Origin: Ruminococcaceae bacterium AB4001
GTDB lineage: Bacteria; Bacillota; Clostridia; Saccharofermentanales; Saccharofermentanaceae
Length of the DNA stretch: 64,000 nucleotides
NCBI GenBank assembly: GCA_000621765.1
Contig: JHXJ01000012.1
Span: 1-64,000 of the forward strand
Reading direction: 5' to 3'
Shown here: positions 1 to 9,004 of the stretch, one piece after another
How positions within the stretch are numbered: the first letter of the stretch is position 1
Layout of the letters: each line of letters opens with the position of its first letter
The notes under the pieces: generated by a model
Databases searched by the model: none
What the model saw: only the letters and a program-made list of their open reading frames with translations
Told to the model about the DNA's origin: nothing
Translations under genes and position numbers: made by a program

Positions 1-209
1 ACACCGTCTTTACGTTTTCCGTTCTTAACAACACGAGAACCTTCGCAATAGATACATGTATTACCGTCAGCAATACGTGTTTCGATTAGAAAGTCCTGAA
101 GATTATCCTCTTTGACATTCACATTGTTTGAAAGGGTAGTATAGAACACAATACGATCAGTGACGGACAACTTCTTATATGCAGCAAAGACTTCCATCAA
201 CTCTGACAT
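1..209 (-). CDS. IS1595-like transposase, N-terminal part (cut by window edge)
   Basis: Reading leftward from ATG at 209, the frame stays open to the window edge (69 residues seen). The start has a good ribosome site, AAGGAG, 8 nt upstream. Near the visible end is a half zinc ribbon, CIYCEGSRVVKNGKRKDG, which matches the CxxC...VxKNG(x)RKDG pattern that opens many IS1595-type transposases. The second Cys pair and the DDE/N catalytic core lie outside the window, so completeness cannot be judged. No clear terminal inverted repeat was found between 210 and 355. Other zinc-ribbon transposase families are possible. Confidence 0.65.
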   Translation of the reverse strand, partial: MSELMEVFAAYKKLSVTDRIVFYTTLSNNVNVKEDNLQDFLIETRIADGNTCIYCEGSRVVKNGKRKDG

Positions 210-249
210 CGTACAGACTCCTTCTGAGACAAACAAATGTTCTGCGCAT

Positions 250-278
250 ATCTTATAACTAGAACATACGTTTGTCAA
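250..278 (-). promoter_or_regulatory. Promoter of the transposase gene
   Basis: On the minus strand TTGACA (278-273) and TAAGAT (255-250) are separated by exactly 17 nt. This is a near-consensus sigma-A promoter about 40 nt before the transposase start at 209. Confidence 0.6.
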
Positions 279-355
279 CTATAAATTTGAAAAGAGCCAA
301 GTACATTATTCAAAGCGGCGAAAAGCATGCGCCGCGCCTGTGTTAGAATAAACCC

Positions 356-1096
356 ATGAAAGAAATAGTATTTTCGTACATCAGGAAGAAATACAATGTT
401 TCACCCGAATATCCGTGGGCGAAGTACGATGACAACGCTGTCTTCAGGCATGAGGACAACAGGAAGTGGTTCGCGCTTGTGATGGACGTCCGCGGCGATA
501 AGGTCGGGGCGGATACGAAAGAGCGCATCCCTGTGATCAACCTGAAAGTCGATGACCCGTTTTTCCGCGACATGCTTGTCAGACAGGACGGAATAATTCC
601 GGCTTATCACATGAACAAGCAGCACTGGATCACCGTGCTTCTGGACGGGACGGTGCCGGAGGGAAATGTTTTCGATCTTATCGACATAAGTTACCGTATC
701 ACCGCTTCCGCGAAAAAGAAGAAAGCGGAAAGGCCGCCCAAGGACTGGATAATTCCGTCCAATCCGAAATACTACGACGTCATTGCGGCTTTCGAAGAAG
801 CCGATGAGATCGACTGGAAGCAGGGGGCAGGGATCAAGACAGGCGATACCGTTTACCTTTATGTCGGCGCGCCGGTGTCGGCCATCCTCTACAAGTGCAG
901 GGTGACAGAGACCGACATTCCTTACTTCTATCAGGACGATAACCTGACGATCACGGCGCTCATGAAGATCAAGCTGCAAAGAAAATATGAGAAAGACCAA
1001 TTCACGTTCGCGAGGCTCAATGACGAGTTCGGCATTTATGCCGTGCGTGGTCCCAGGGGAGTTCCGAACAGTCTAAAGAATTCATTGGAGGAATAG
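356..1096 (+). CDS. YjbR/MmcQ-type domain fused to a PUA/EVE-like domain
   Basis: 246 residues. Residues 1 to about 120 look like the MmcQ/YjbR fold, with the pattern WFALVMDV, INLKVDDPFF and the HMNKQHWITVLLDG stretch typical of that family. After a Lys-rich linker (KKKKAERPPKDW) residues 125-246 resemble EVE/PUA-like domains: DWIIPSNPKYYDV, GDTVYLYVGAPVSAI and a C-terminal GPRGVP. EVE and PUA domains bind modified or structured nucleic acid in known families; YjbR function is unsettled, so the role here is unknown. No clear Shine-Dalgarno precedes the ATG. TAGAAT sits 7 nt upstream (344-349), so a leaderless transcript is possible. The next gene starts 3 nt after the stop, so the two form an operon. 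Confidence 0.75.
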   Translation: MKEIVFSYIRKKYNVSPEYPWAKYDDNAVFRHEDNRKWFALVMDVRGDKVGADTKERIPVINLKVDDPFFRDMLVRQDGIIPAYHMNKQHWITVLLDGTVPEGNVFDLIDISYRITASAKKKKAERPPKDWIIPSNPKYYDVIAAFEEADEIDWKQGAGIKTGDTVYLYVGAPVSAILYKCRVTETDIPYFYQDDNLTITALMKIKLQRKYEKDQFTFARLNDEFGIYAVRGPRGVPNSLKNSLEE

Positions 1097-1099
1097 TAA

Positions 1100-1330
1100 A
1101 TGCCGCACGTAGAGATCAAATGCTATCCGGGAAGATCGGAAGAACAGAAGATAAGATGCGCCGAAGAAGTCACGAAGGCCATCACTGAGACCATGGGCTG
1201 CGACGCGTCCAGCGTTTCCGTAGCGATCAAGGAGATCGAAAAGGAAGACTGGAAAGCCAAGGTCTTCGATCCGCAGATCGCCTCTGATGAGGCTTCGCTT
1301 TATAAGAAGCCGGGCTATACCTGCGACTGA
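1100..1330 (+). CDS. 4-oxalocrotonate tautomerase family protein
   Basis: 76 residues, close to the 60-80 usual for 4-OT subunits. The protein begins MPHVEIKCYPGRSEEQK; in this family the initiator Met is removed and Pro-1 is the catalytic base, and that proline is present. The middle VTKAITETMGCDASSVSVAIKEI matches the helix-strand pattern of 4-OT-like enzymes. Such proteins form hexamers or dimers and catalyse keto-enol tautomerisation of small acids; the real substrate cannot be read from sequence. It starts 3 nt after the YjbR fusion gene and is probably translated from the same message. Confidence 0.8.
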   Translation: MPHVEIKCYPGRSEEQKIRCAEEVTKAITETMGCDASSVSVAIKEIEKEDWKAKVFDPQIASDEASLYKKPGYTCD

Positions 1331-1423
1331 TCTGGTGAGTGCGCGAAAACGAACCCAAATCGCATGAAAAGGGTTCGGATTTACGCACAGCGTGCACTTC
1401 AAATAAATACACTCCAAAGTAAA

Positions 1424-1449
1424 AAGGGGGTATTTTGATCCACCCCCTT
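1424..1449 (-). terminator. Intrinsic terminator of the ara/ABC operon
   Basis: AAGGGGGT (1424-1431) pairs perfectly with ACCCCCTT (1442-1449) around a 10-nt loop. On the minus strand the stem is followed by TTTTTAC, placing a U-tract 59 nt after the araD stop. It may also weakly stop the plus-strand tautomerase transcript. Confidence 0.7.
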
Positions 1450-1507
1450 CTTACTAACAAGAAGCAAACGATATGATGCCGTTAGTCTGTTTTAGTGTGC
1501 CTACAGG

Positions 1508-2197
1508 TCAGCCCTGACCATAGTAGGCGTTTGCGCCGTGCTTTCTGAGATAGTGCTTATCGAGAAGCGTCTGCTGCATCCTTCCCTGATCGGGATTGAG
1601 CATGAGCGCATGGAAATCCATGAATGCGACTTCTTCCATTACGACAGCATTATGTACGGCGTTGAACGGATCGGTTCCCCATGTAAAAGGTCCGTGTGAG
1701 AAAACGTTTACTGCGGGAATTGCATCCGGATCTTTATCCTTGAATGTCTCGACGATGACGTTGCCTGTCTCTTTCTCATAATCGCCTTTGATCTCTTCAT
1801 CGGTCATGGGGCGTGTGCAGGGGATATCACCATAGAAGTAATCGCCCTGTGTAGTTCCCATTGCAGGGATCGCTCTGCCAGCCTGGGCAAAGCTTACTGC
1901 CCAACGGGAGTGGGTGTGTACGACGCCGCCGATGTTGGGGAATGCCCTGTAGAGCACGACGTGTGTGGGCGTGTCGGAGGAAGGCTTCCACTTGCCTTCA
2001 ACTACCTTGCCGTCGAGATCTACGACGACCATGTCTTCAGCCTTCATGACATTGTATTCGACGCCGGAGGGCTTGATAACGACGAGGCCTGATTCGCGGT
2101 CGATGCCTGATACGTTGCCCCATGTGAAAGTGACAAGTCCGTATTTGGGGAGGAGGAGATTAGCCTCCAGAACTTTCTGCTTAAGATCTTCTAACAT
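1508..2197 (-). CDS. araD: L-ribulose-5-phosphate 4-epimerase
   Basis: 229 residues, nearly the length of E. coli AraD (231). It interconverts L-ribulose 5-phosphate and D-xylulose 5-phosphate, feeding pentoses into the pentose phosphate pathway. Class II aldolase-family zinc ligands are visible: H94 and H96 in VVHTHSRWA and H168 in VFSHGPF, with D75 in the SSDTPTH motif. The TWGNVSGID segment matches the phosphate-binding loop. The start ATG overlaps the kinase stop (TGATG at 2199-2195), so translation is coupled to araB. It is the last gene of the operon, followed by a terminator. A related fuculose-phosphate aldolase is less likely given the length and motifs. Confidence 0.92.
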   Translation of the reverse strand: MLEDLKQKVLEANLLLPKYGLVTFTWGNVSGIDRESGLVVIKPSGVEYNVMKAEDMVVVDLDGKVVEGKWKPSSDTPTHVVLYRAFPNIGGVVHTHSRWAVSFAQAGRAIPAMGTTQGDYFYGDIPCTRPMTDEEIKGDYEKETGNVIVETFKDKDPDAIPAVNVFSHGPFTWGTDPFNAVHNAVVMEEVAFMDFHALMLNPDQGRMQQTLLDKHYLRKHGANAYYGQG

Positions 2198-3750
2198 CAG
2201 ATTACCTCCGTAGCCTCTCTTTCAACAGGCAGTGCATTCTTGTACTTTTCGAGGAATGAAGCAAAGCCTTCTACGTCGGAAGCATCTGCCATGACGCTTA
2301 CGCTCTTTGCGCCGGCGAAAACCTTGTTGTCGAGATAATCGGGCAGTGATTCGCCTTCTTCTTTATTGATCATGTAAGCGACCAGAAGAGCCATTCCGTA
2401 AGGTCCGCCTTCGCCTGCAGTTTCCATGACGGAAACGGGTGCTGCTACAGCTGCGCTCAGCATCTTCTGACCGACTTCGGGTGTCTTGAAGAAACCGCCG
2501 TGGCCGTAGAGCTTGTCGATCCTTACGTTCTCTGCGCCCTGAAGGATATCCATACCGATCTTCAGAGTTGCAAGAGCTGATAAGAGGTGTGTTCTCATGA
2601 AGTTTGCGAGAGTGAATGAACAGTTGGGAGTCCTTGCGAAAAGAGGACGGCCTTCGTCCAGATCAGTAACGCCTTCACCTGAGAAGTAGTTGTAAGAGAG
2701 GAGTCCGCCGCAGTCAGGATCGCCTTCGAGTGCAACCTGGAAAAGCTTTGTGTAGAGGTCATTTTTCGAGATCTCAACACCGAATAATGTTGCGAACTGA
2801 TCGAAAAGACTTACCCATGCGTTGATGTCTGAAGTGCAGTTATTGCAGTGGACCATTGCGACGGGTGCGCCTGCAGGTGTCGTGACCATGTCGATCTCAC
2901 GGTGAACGCCGAGATCGTGATCTACTACGACCATTGCGAAGTCTGATGTGCCGGCACTTACGTTGCCTGTGTAAACGCGTACGGAATTTGTAGCGACCAT
3001 GCCTGTGCCAGCATCGCCTTCACAGGGTGCGATCGGGATGCCTGCGAGAAGGTCACCCTCGGGATCGAGGAACTTGGCGCCTTCTTCAGTAAGCGTGCCA
3101 GCGTCTTCGCCTGCGACCAGAACCTTAGGAAGGATGGAAAGCAGATCTCCGCCCGTAAGAGCGTTGAACTTTGCGACCATGTCCTGGTTGTAATCGTTGG
3201 TGGAAGAATCGATAGGGAACATGCCGGATGCTTCGCCGACGCCCATGACCTTAAGGCCTGTAAGACGCCAGTGGATGTAGCCAGCGAGTGTTGTCAAATA
3301 GTCGATGTCGCCGACGTGTGATTCCTTGTTGAGGAATGCCTGATAGTAGTGGGCGATGCTCCAGCGCTGGGGGATGTTGAATCCGAGGACTTCGGTGAGC
3401 TTCTCTGCTGCTTCGCCCGTGATGGTATTACGCCATGTGCGGAAACCTGCGAGCTGCTTGCCGTCCTTGTCGAAGGGGAGATAGCCGTGCATCATGGCTG
3501 ATATGCCGATGCCTCCGACCTCTGTCAATGTTACGCCGAACTTCTCTTTAACGTCATTCTTGAGAGCCTTGTAGCAGGCCTGGATGCCGTTGTGGATCAT
3601 GTCGGATGAGTAAGTCCAGATGCCGTTTTCGTACTGGTTTTCCCATTCGAAATCGCCTGATGCGACCGGCAGATGATCCTTGTCGATAAGAACTGCTTTG
3701 ATGCGTGTGGAACCGAGTTCGATTCCGAGAGCTGTAGCCTTAAAGTCCAC
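2197..3750 (-). CDS. araB: FGGY-family carbohydrate kinase, probably ribulokinase
   Basis: 517 residues from a GTG at 3750, which has AGGAGG 9 nt upstream. A longer reading from GTG at 3777 would place that Shine-Dalgarno inside the gene and is unlikely. The N-terminal [16 protein letters not shown] is the first phosphate motif of the FGGY/actin-like ATPase fold, and GTSDFAMVV plus [13 protein letters not shown] are the later nucleotide-binding loops. Together with araD directly downstream (1-nt overlap) this points to phosphorylation of L-ribulose, but E. coli AraB is longer (566) and FGGY substrate choice is hard to read. Xylulokinase or another ketopentose kinase remains possible. No arabinose isomerase gene lies in the operon. 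Confidence 0.8.
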   Translation of the reverse strand: MDFKATALGIELGSTRIKAVLIDKDHLPVASGDFEWENQYENGIWTYSSDMIHNGIQACYKALKNDVKEKFGVTLTEVGGIGISAMMHGYLPFDKDGKQLAGFRTWRNTITGEAAEKLTEVLGFNIPQRWSIAHYYQAFLNKESHVGDIDYLTTLAGYIHWRLTGLKVMGVGEASGMFPIDSSTNDYNQDMVAKFNALTGGDLLSILPKVLVAGEDAGTLTEEGAKFLDPEGDLLAGIPIAPCEGDAGTGMVATNSVRVYTGNVSAGTSDFAMVVVDHDLGVHREIDMVTTPAGAPVAMVHCNNCTSDINAWVSLFDQFATLFGVEISKNDLYTKLFQVALEGDPDCGGLLSYNYFSGEGVTDLDEGRPLFARTPNCSFTLANFMRTHLLSALATLKIGMDILQGAENVRIDKLYGHGGFFKTPEVGQKMLSAAVAAPVSVMETAGEGGPYGMALLVAYMINKEEGESLPDYLDNKVFAGAKSVSVMADASDVEGFASFLEKYKNALPVEREATEVI

Positions 3751-3773
3751 TTTTCCTATCCTCCTGAAATAAA

Positions 3774-4826
3774 TCACTTTTTATTTTTGTTCTTACGTGC
3801 AAGTATAACACTCTGAACGAGGAGGAAGATACAAAGCATTGCGGCAACGGTGATGTTTGTCCACCACGGATCGTCGAGTCCCAATGAGGTTACGATATTC
3901 TTGATGGTTGCAAGTGAGAGAACTCCGAAAAGTGTTCCTACGATATTTCCTACACCGCCTGAGAGCATCGTTCCGCCGATGATGGATGAAGCGATAGCGT
4001 TCATCTCAGCGCCCTGCGCGTGCAGAGGAGATCCGGAACGTGCGTGGAGGAAGAAGAGATATCCGCCGATACCAGCGCAGAGTCCGCAGAGGACGTGTGC
4101 GAGGAACTTTGTGAGCTTGACGTTGATACCGAGCATGTTTGCGCTCTGGTTGTTACCGCCTACTGCGTAGAAGCTGCGTCCGAGCTTTGTCCATCTTAAG
4201 AATACGAAAAGAAGGACAACTACGAGGATCGCTACGATAACGCCGATCTCAACGAACGCGGGGATGAAGTCTCCGACCTTGTTATAAGAACCCATGAAGG
4301 GAACGGTTACTTCTGTCTTGCTCAGAGCATCAAAGCCCGGCTCTGTTACGTTGACTCTGTCGCTGCAGATTATGGTCGTCATGCCTTTCGCGAAAAACAT
4401 TCCCGCAAGAGTTACGATGAACGGCTGGAACTCAAGGTAAGCTACGAGGAAGCCCTGTACGATACCGAAAGCGAGGCCGATGCCGAGAGCGATGAGCATT
4501 GATGTAAATACGTTTCCGCCGTTGAATTCGAGATTGACTGCGCAGGCCATGCATACAAGAGATGTGACCTGACCTACGGAGATGTCGATACCGCCTGTGA
4601 TCATGACGAGAGTCATGCCGCATGAAAGTACCAGGAGCGAAGCATTTTCGTTAAGGATGTTGAAGAACATCTGAGGCTTCGTGAAACCCTTTCCGAGGAA
4701 AACGATAGCCATGATATACATTACGAAGAATACTGCGATTGTGATGATGAGAAGGAGATTTGTATCTGTAAGGGAAGCGCGCTTATTAAGCCTCTTGCCG
4801 CCTATTGCATTTGTGTTTACAGACAT
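3774..4826 (-). CDS. Sugar ABC transporter permease (YjfF/RbsC-like)
   Basis: 350 residues from ATG at 4826, which has GGAGG 9 nt upstream; a GTG at 4835 would abut the Shine-Dalgarno and is rejected. The protein is almost wholly hydrophobic, with about eight to ten membrane segments, and carries the CUT2 permease signatures [10 protein letters not shown] and the [21 protein letters not shown](T)...GGVG stretch. It forms the membrane channel together with the permease encoded at 4828-5949, energised by the ATPase at 5946-7463. The upstream permease stop lies 1 nt before this start. E. coli YjfF is the nearest named analogue; the imported sugar is inferred to be a pentose from the araBD genes downstream. 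Confidence 0.9.
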   Translation of the reverse strand: MSVNTNAIGGKRLNKRASLTDTNLLLIITIAVFFVMYIMAIVFLGKGFTKPQMFFNILNENASLLVLSCGMTLVMITGGIDISVGQVTSLVCMACAVNLEFNGGNVFTSMLIALGIGLAFGIVQGFLVAYLEFQPFIVTLAGMFFAKGMTTIICSDRVNVTEPGFDALSKTEVTVPFMGSYNKVGDFIPAFVEIGVIVAILVVVLLFVFLRWTKLGRSFYAVGGNNQSANMLGINVKLTKFLAHVLCGLCAGIGGYLFFLHARSGSPLHAQGAEMNAIASSIIGGTMLSGGVGNIVGTLFGVLSLATIKNIVTSLGLDDPWWTNITVAAMLCIFLLVQSVILARKNKNKK

Positions 4827-4827
4827 A

Positions 4828-5949
4828 TCAGGCACCCTCCTTTCTTACCTGGGCTTTGGCTGCTGTTCTCTTGTTCTTAAGATCGCTGAACCACTTGCGG
4901 ACAACAGGAGCAGACATGATTATGAGAAGGATTACGACTACAGCCTTGTAAGCCGAGATAGCGCTTGAGCTTACCTTGAACTTGAAAAGTGTAGTTGTAA
5001 GGAACTGGATGACATATGCACCCAGGATGGAAGCTGTCATGTTGAACTTACCGCCGCCTAAGTTGTTACCGCCAAGAGCAACTGCGAGGATCGCGTCCAT
5101 TTCGATGTTGTTTGCGATAACTGCGTAGGTGATGGAAGAAGTACGTGATACCTTGATGAAGCCGCAGACTGCGACGCATGCGCCAAGGATGATGAATGTC
5201 AGGAGCTTGATGACCTTAGGGTTGATACCGTTAAGCCTTGAAGATGAAGCGTTGATACCGACTGCCTGGGAATAGAGTCTCAGGTTGGTTACCTTTAAGA
5301 CGATAGCGATAATGATCATGCAGGCTGCGCTGATGAATACCGGAGTAGGTATAGGGATGCCGGGAAGGAAGTTTCCGAAGTATCCGAATCTTGTATCGTT
5401 GATGGAAATGTTTTCGTTGTTGTTGATCCAGGCTGCGATCGAACGGCCTGCCGTAAACAGGATCAGTGTTGCGACCATCGGCTGTATCTTGAAGAATGCT
5501 ACGAGTGCGCCGTTGAATGCACCGAAAAGAGCGGCTACGATCACGCAGAGGACGAAAGCTCCGATGATCATTCCGGCAAACTGTCCGTTGGAGATGCCTG
5601 CGGAATAACCCTTTGCGATCCTAAGTACAACGGATCCGGCAATGGCGATGGCGGAACCTACGGAGATATCCTGACCGCCTGAAGCTGATGTAACGAGTGT
5701 CATTCCGATAGCGAGGATAGCGAGCTCTGAAGCATTATCGATTATAGAGATCAGGTTGCCCGAGAGGATGTAGTATCCGGTGCTGCTCGGCTCTAAGGAG
5801 ATCTTAAAGAACGTAGGATCTGCTATGAGGTTGAAGATCACGAGCAGCAGGAGGGCTGCAAGCGGAATGAATAACTGGTTTGATACAAGCTTTCCGAAAA
5901 ATCCCTTTGCGGAATTACCGGTGCTTATCTTTTTCTCGGATGTTGTCAT
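4828..5949 (-). CDS. Sugar ABC transporter permease (YtfT/RbsC-like)
   Basis: 373 residues, polytopic membrane protein of the CUT2 (ribose/galactose-type) permease family. It shows SGGQDISVGSAIAIAGSV near residue 90, then the conserved cytoplasmic loop LRLYSQAVGINASSSRLNGI and EMDAILAVALGGNNLGGGKF. A short polar N-terminus (about 25 residues) precedes the first membrane helix. The start ATG overlaps the ATPase stop as ATGA (5949-5946) and has GGAGGTG upstream, so it is translationally coupled. It is likely the partner of the adjacent YjfF-like permease, as in the E. coli ytfQRT-yjfF system, which also uses two different permeases. Confidence 0.9.
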   Translation of the reverse strand: MTTSEKKISTGNSAKGFFGKLVSNQLFIPLAALLLLVIFNLIADPTFFKISLEPSSTGYYILSGNLISIIDNASELAILAIGMTLVTSASGGQDISVGSAIAIAGSVVLRIAKGYSAGISNGQFAGMIIGAFVLCVIVAALFGAFNGALVAFFKIQPMVATLILFTAGRSIAAWINNNENISINDTRFGYFGNFLPGIPIPTPVFISAACMIIIAIVLKVTNLRLYSQAVGINASSSRLNGINPKVIKLLTFIILGACVAVCGFIKVSRTSSITYAVIANNIEMDAILAVALGGNNLGGGKFNMTASILGAYVIQFLTTTLFKFKVSSSAISAYKAVVVILLIIMSAPVVRKWFSDLKNKRTAAKAQVRKEGA

Positions 5950-7463
5950 TTGGATTCACCTCCGGCGATAGTTGCCATGATCTTATTCTGGTTGAGATCG
6001 TTTCCTTTAAGCTCTCCGACTACCTTGCCGTCGCGCATGACGACAAGACGTGAGCATGTACGGATCATCTCGTCTATCTCGGAAGAAATGAACGTTACGC
6101 TCTTGCCTTCCGCTGCAAGTTTTAATACGAGTTTCTGGATCTCAACCTTGGTTCCGACGTCGATACCTCTCGTAGGCTCGTCGAGGATGAGATATACGGG
6201 GTTCGCAAGAAGCCATCTTGCGAGGATAACTTTCTGCTGGTTACCGCCCGAAAGTGACTTGATCGGGGTGTCGGAAGAAGCAGTCTTTATGTTGAGGAGC
6301 TTGATGTATTCATCGGCAAATGCCTCAGCCTGCGCGCGGCTGAAAGGTTTGAAGAATCCTTTCATAACCTGGAGCGCGAGGATGATGTTATCTCTTACGG
6401 AGAGGTCACCTACGATACCGTCGAGCTTTCTGTCTTCAGGCAGATAGCTGATGCCGTGCTTCATTGCATCCAGAGGCTTTCTGATCTTTACCTCTTTGCC
6501 GTCGATCATTACCTTGCCGCCGACTACTCTGTCAGCACCGAAAATGGCACGTACGCTCTCGGATCTTCCGGAGCCCAGAAGACCGGTGAAGCCGTTGACT
6601 TCGCCTTTGTGTATCTCGAAGTCGAACGGCTTGATACCAGTCGTTCCGGTGAGGTTAATTGCCTGGTAAACGGGGGTGCCGTTATAGTCTACTTTTTCTG
6701 CATCCGCATCACTCTTGATCTCGGCCATGTCGTCGAAATCCTTACCGAGCATCTTGGATACGAGCTGTACTCTTGGCAGTTCTTCAATGATGTATTCGCC
6801 TACGAGCTGTCCGTCACGCAAAACGGTGATACGGTCGCAGACTTCATATACCTGCTCAAGGAAGTGAGTAACGAAGATTATGCCGACGCCCTTGGCCTTA
6901 AGGTCACGCATCAGCTTGAAAAGTTTCTGAACTTCCTGCTCATCCAATGATGATGTAGGCTCGTCCAGGATCAGTACCTTACAATCCATGTCAACGGCGC
7001 GTGCGATCGCTACCATCTGCTGGACTGCGATGGAGCAGTTACCGAGCTGCTCTGCGGGGTTTACGGGAATACCGAGTTCGTCGAGGAGCTTTCCTGCATC
7101 CTGGTTAATCTTCTTCCAGTTCGTGAAAGCGCCCTTTGTACGTGCGATATACATGTTCTCTGCAACCGTAAGGTTAGGGCAGAGGGTGATCTCCTGATAA
7201 ACAGTTGCGATGCCGTGGCTCTGGGCATCCTGTGGTGACTTGATATGGATCGCGGATCCGGTTCCTTTAAGCCAGACTGTTCCGCCGTCCTTCGGATATA
7301 CGCCGGTCAACACTTTGATAAGTGTTGATTTTCCTGCTCCGTTCTCGCCCATCAGCGCATGGATCTCGCCTTCGCGTAAAGTGAAATCTACCTGCTCAAG
7401 AGCGCGTACGCCCGGGAAGTATTTGCATATCCCGCGCATTTCCAAAACAGCGTCCTTCTCCAT
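5946..7463 (-). CDS. Sugar ABC transporter ATP-binding protein, tandem ATPase domains (YtfR/RbsA/MglA-like)
   Basis: 505 residues from ATG at 7463 (AGGAGG 7 nt upstream). Two ABC domains lie in one chain, as in RbsA/MglA. The first has an intact Walker A GENGAGKST (39-47), signature NCSIAVQQMVAIARA and Walker B KVLILDEPTSSLD. The second has a degenerate Walker A (GLLGSGRSES) but an intact signature LSGGNQQKVILARWL and Walker B LILDEPTRGID; this asymmetry is normal for the family. It is cytoplasmic and powers the two permeases encoded downstream. It is separated from the upstream binding-protein gene by 121 nt carrying a 14-bp hairpin, so its expression is probably lower than that of the binding protein. 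Confidence 0.92.
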   Translation of the reverse strand: MEKDAVLEMRGICKYFPGVRALEQVDFTLREGEIHALMGENGAGKSTLIKVLTGVYPKDGGTVWLKGTGSAIHIKSPQDAQSHGIATVYQEITLCPNLTVAENMYIARTKGAFTNWKKINQDAGKLLDELGIPVNPAEQLGNCSIAVQQMVAIARAVDMDCKVLILDEPTSSLDEQEVQKLFKLMRDLKAKGVGIIFVTHFLEQVYEVCDRITVLRDGQLVGEYIIEELPRVQLVSKMLGKDFDDMAEIKSDADAEKVDYNGTPVYQAINLTGTTGIKPFDFEIHKGEVNGFTGLLGSGRSESVRAIFGADRVVGGKVMIDGKEVKIRKPLDAMKHGISYLPEDRKLDGIVGDLSVRDNIILALQVMKGFFKPFSRAQAEAFADEYIKLLNIKTASSDTPIKSLSGGNQQKVILARWLLANPVYLILDEPTRGIDVGTKVEIQKLVLKLAAEGKSVTFISSEIDEMIRTCSRLVVMRDGKVVGELKGNDLNQNKIMATIAGGESK

Positions 7464-7508
7464 TTCCGATCCTCCTAAAGTTCCTTTTGTTACGTTCATA
7501 AAAGAAGA

Positions 7509-7542
7509 TGTGCGATGCGATGAGACTGCATCGCATCGCACA
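7509..7542 (-). repeat. Intercistronic 14-bp hairpin between binding protein and ATPase genes
   Basis: TGTGCGATGCGATG (7509-7522) and its exact complement (7529-7542) form a perfect 14-bp stem with a 6-nt loop, AGACTG. On the minus-strand message it is followed by the pyrimidine-rich ATCTTCTTTTATG, an imperfect U-tract. It lies 42 nt after the binding-protein stop. This is either a leaky terminator or an RNA-stabilising hairpin that would raise binding-protein output relative to the transporter. Confidence 0.75.
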
Positions 7543-7584
7543 CCATATGTGGGTTGCTAAATACTATTTAACGAATATTCTTTA

Positions 7585-8550
7585 TCAGATACCGTACTTA
7601 GTAACGTCGTCCTTTGTGATTGTTGCAGCGTCGAAGCCCTTCTCTTCCATGATGACTACCTTCTGCTTAGCACCATTCTTGATGATGTCGTCGATGTAGG
7701 AAGCCTGGAAAGGATTGCACTGACCATCATAGTTCCAGTTGCCTGCGAGGAGCTCTTCAAGTGCCCAAGAGTTGCAGTCGAAACCGATAACGATAACGTC
7801 CTTGCCTACGCCGTGAGAGATGTTAGCCTTATCGAGAGCTGCTACAGCACCCTTAGCCATGTTGTCGTTCTCTGCGTAGATAACGTTGAATGTTTCGCCG
7901 GAGTCGATGACAGCCTGTGTGATCTGCTGAGCTGTTTCTTCACTCCACTCAGCTGTCTGCTGTGTTACGATGCTCCAGTTAGCCTCTGCAGCTACCTTTG
8001 TGTCCAAAGCGCCGGAACGGCCGATCTGAGCGGAAGAACCCATAACGCCCTGGATGTGGACGATCTTGTATTCAGAAAGGTTCTGGGATGCGAGCCAGGA
8101 AACTGCCTGCTCACCTTCCTTAGCCATGTCGGAAACGATGGAAGCCTCATAGAGATCTTCACTTGCGTCGATCGTTCTGTCGAAAAGGATAACCTTGATG
8201 CCAGCCTTCTTAGCCTGCTCAAGAACGCCATCCCAACCTGATGTTCCTGCTGCGGAGATCAAGAGATAATCTACGTCGTCCTGGATGAACTTCTGAGCTG
8301 CTGCGATCTGCTCTTCGTTCTTAAGTGAATAATAGAAAGAAGCAGAATAGCCGTTAGCCTCAGTAAATGTTGCCTTCATGTCCTTGTCGTTAGCTGTACG
8401 ATAACCTGACTCGTTAGGATCGTTGTTGATGATACCAACTTTGATCAGCTTGTTTCCGCCACTCTTACCGCCACCGGCGCAAGCGCAAACTCCGATTGCC
8501 ATAGCAGCAACGAGAAGGGAAGAAACCAACAGTTTAACCAATTTCTTCAT
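7585..8550 (-). CDS. Sugar ABC transporter substrate-binding lipoprotein (YtfQ/RbsB-like)
   Basis: 321 residues from ATG at 8550, with AAGGAG 7 nt upstream. A lipoprotein signal peptide is present: MKKLVKLL, hydrophobic VSSLLVAAMAIG, then VCACAGGGKSGG, where one of the two cysteines would be lipidated. The mature part is a type I periplasmic-binding fold: KVGIINNDPNESGYRTAND, DYLLISAAGTSGWD, KVILFDRTID, YAENDNMAKGAVAALD and DVIVIGFDCNSWA. It sits outside the membrane and delivers sugar to the permeases. It is the promoter-proximal gene of the operon. It is paralogous to the binding protein encoded at 10365-11390 but lacks that protein's acidic insertion. Confidence 0.9.
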   Translation of the reverse strand: MKKLVKLLVSSLLVAAMAIGVCACAGGGKSGGNKLIKVGIINNDPNESGYRTANDKDMKATFTEANGYSASFYYSLKNEEQIAAAQKFIQDDVDYLLISAAGTSGWDGVLEQAKKAGIKVILFDRTIDASEDLYEASIVSDMAKEGEQAVSWLASQNLSEYKIVHIQGVMGSSAQIGRSGALDTKVAAEANWSIVTQQTAEWSEETAQQITQAVIDSGETFNVIYAENDNMAKGAVAALDKANISHGVGKDVIVIGFDCNSWALEELLAGNWNYDGQCNPFQASYIDDIIKNGAKQKVVIMEEKGFDAATITKDDVTKYGI

Positions 8551-9004
8551 AATGATTCTCCTTTGTGATTTGAAGTTTTTTCCCGGACAACCTTCATGTC
8601 CGAAGTACTCTGCCCCAAATAAACACCCAACGCCGTACATCTTCAACGAATCTCGTATGGGGTGTTCAGAATGGTAAAGTTGCATAAATACAGATCCGTC
8701 AAACATCTTTCAGAAACAGACAGGTCGCCTGTGACAGACGGCTTTATTGCCTGAAATGTCGAAAATCTTGTGTGTACATGTGGAAAATCTTACGGTGCCT
8801 GTATAAAGCTCATACGGAGAATCAACTTGTCAATCTGACCAACGATCCCGCGTAAGGTCTGAAATCCTAATATCCTTCAGCCTGAAGAGGATAAGATATC
8901 CACCTCTCAGGGAGTGGAAAAAATTACATCAAATATTTATCGTATCTCCCCGCGTACCGCCGAAATATAATCTAATTGTAGATATATAGAGGAGTCTGAA
9001 GCCC
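8551..9004 (+). promoter_or_regulatory. Divergent control region between pentose ABC operon and AraR-like regulator
   Basis: This 454-nt region has no convincing gene. A TATAAT (8966-8971) precedes the plus-strand regulator, with AGAGGAG at 8988-8994 as its ribosome site. On the minus strand TTGACA (8833-8828) faces the ABC operon, but the nearest TATAC-type box is 20-22 nt away, longer than ideal. Small palindromic spots that could be operators are TGTGTACATG (8771-8780) and GTATAAAGCTCATAC (8801-8815). Neither matches a published AraR site well. The minus-strand leader would be over 200 nt long. Confidence 0.4.

Noticed and set aside
401-1000. Long antisense open frame (199 codons) over the YjbR-fusion gene
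   Set aside because: It mirrors the real gene, has no ribosome site or recognisable domain, and the plus-strand gene has clear family motifs. The same reasoning removes other antisense frames, such as those at 19495-20172, 22814-23446, 53487-54122 and 54477-55091.
3750-3777. Upstream GTG start at 3777 for the kinase gene
   Set aside because: It would place the AGGAGG ribosome site within the coding region, whereas GTG 3750 has that site at 9 nt and begins at the conserved fold.
8769-8815. Possible AraR operators (TGTGTACATG and GTATAAAGCTCATAC)
   Set aside because: Symmetry is partial and neither matches the known AraR consensus well, so they are only mentioned within the control region and not called as sites.
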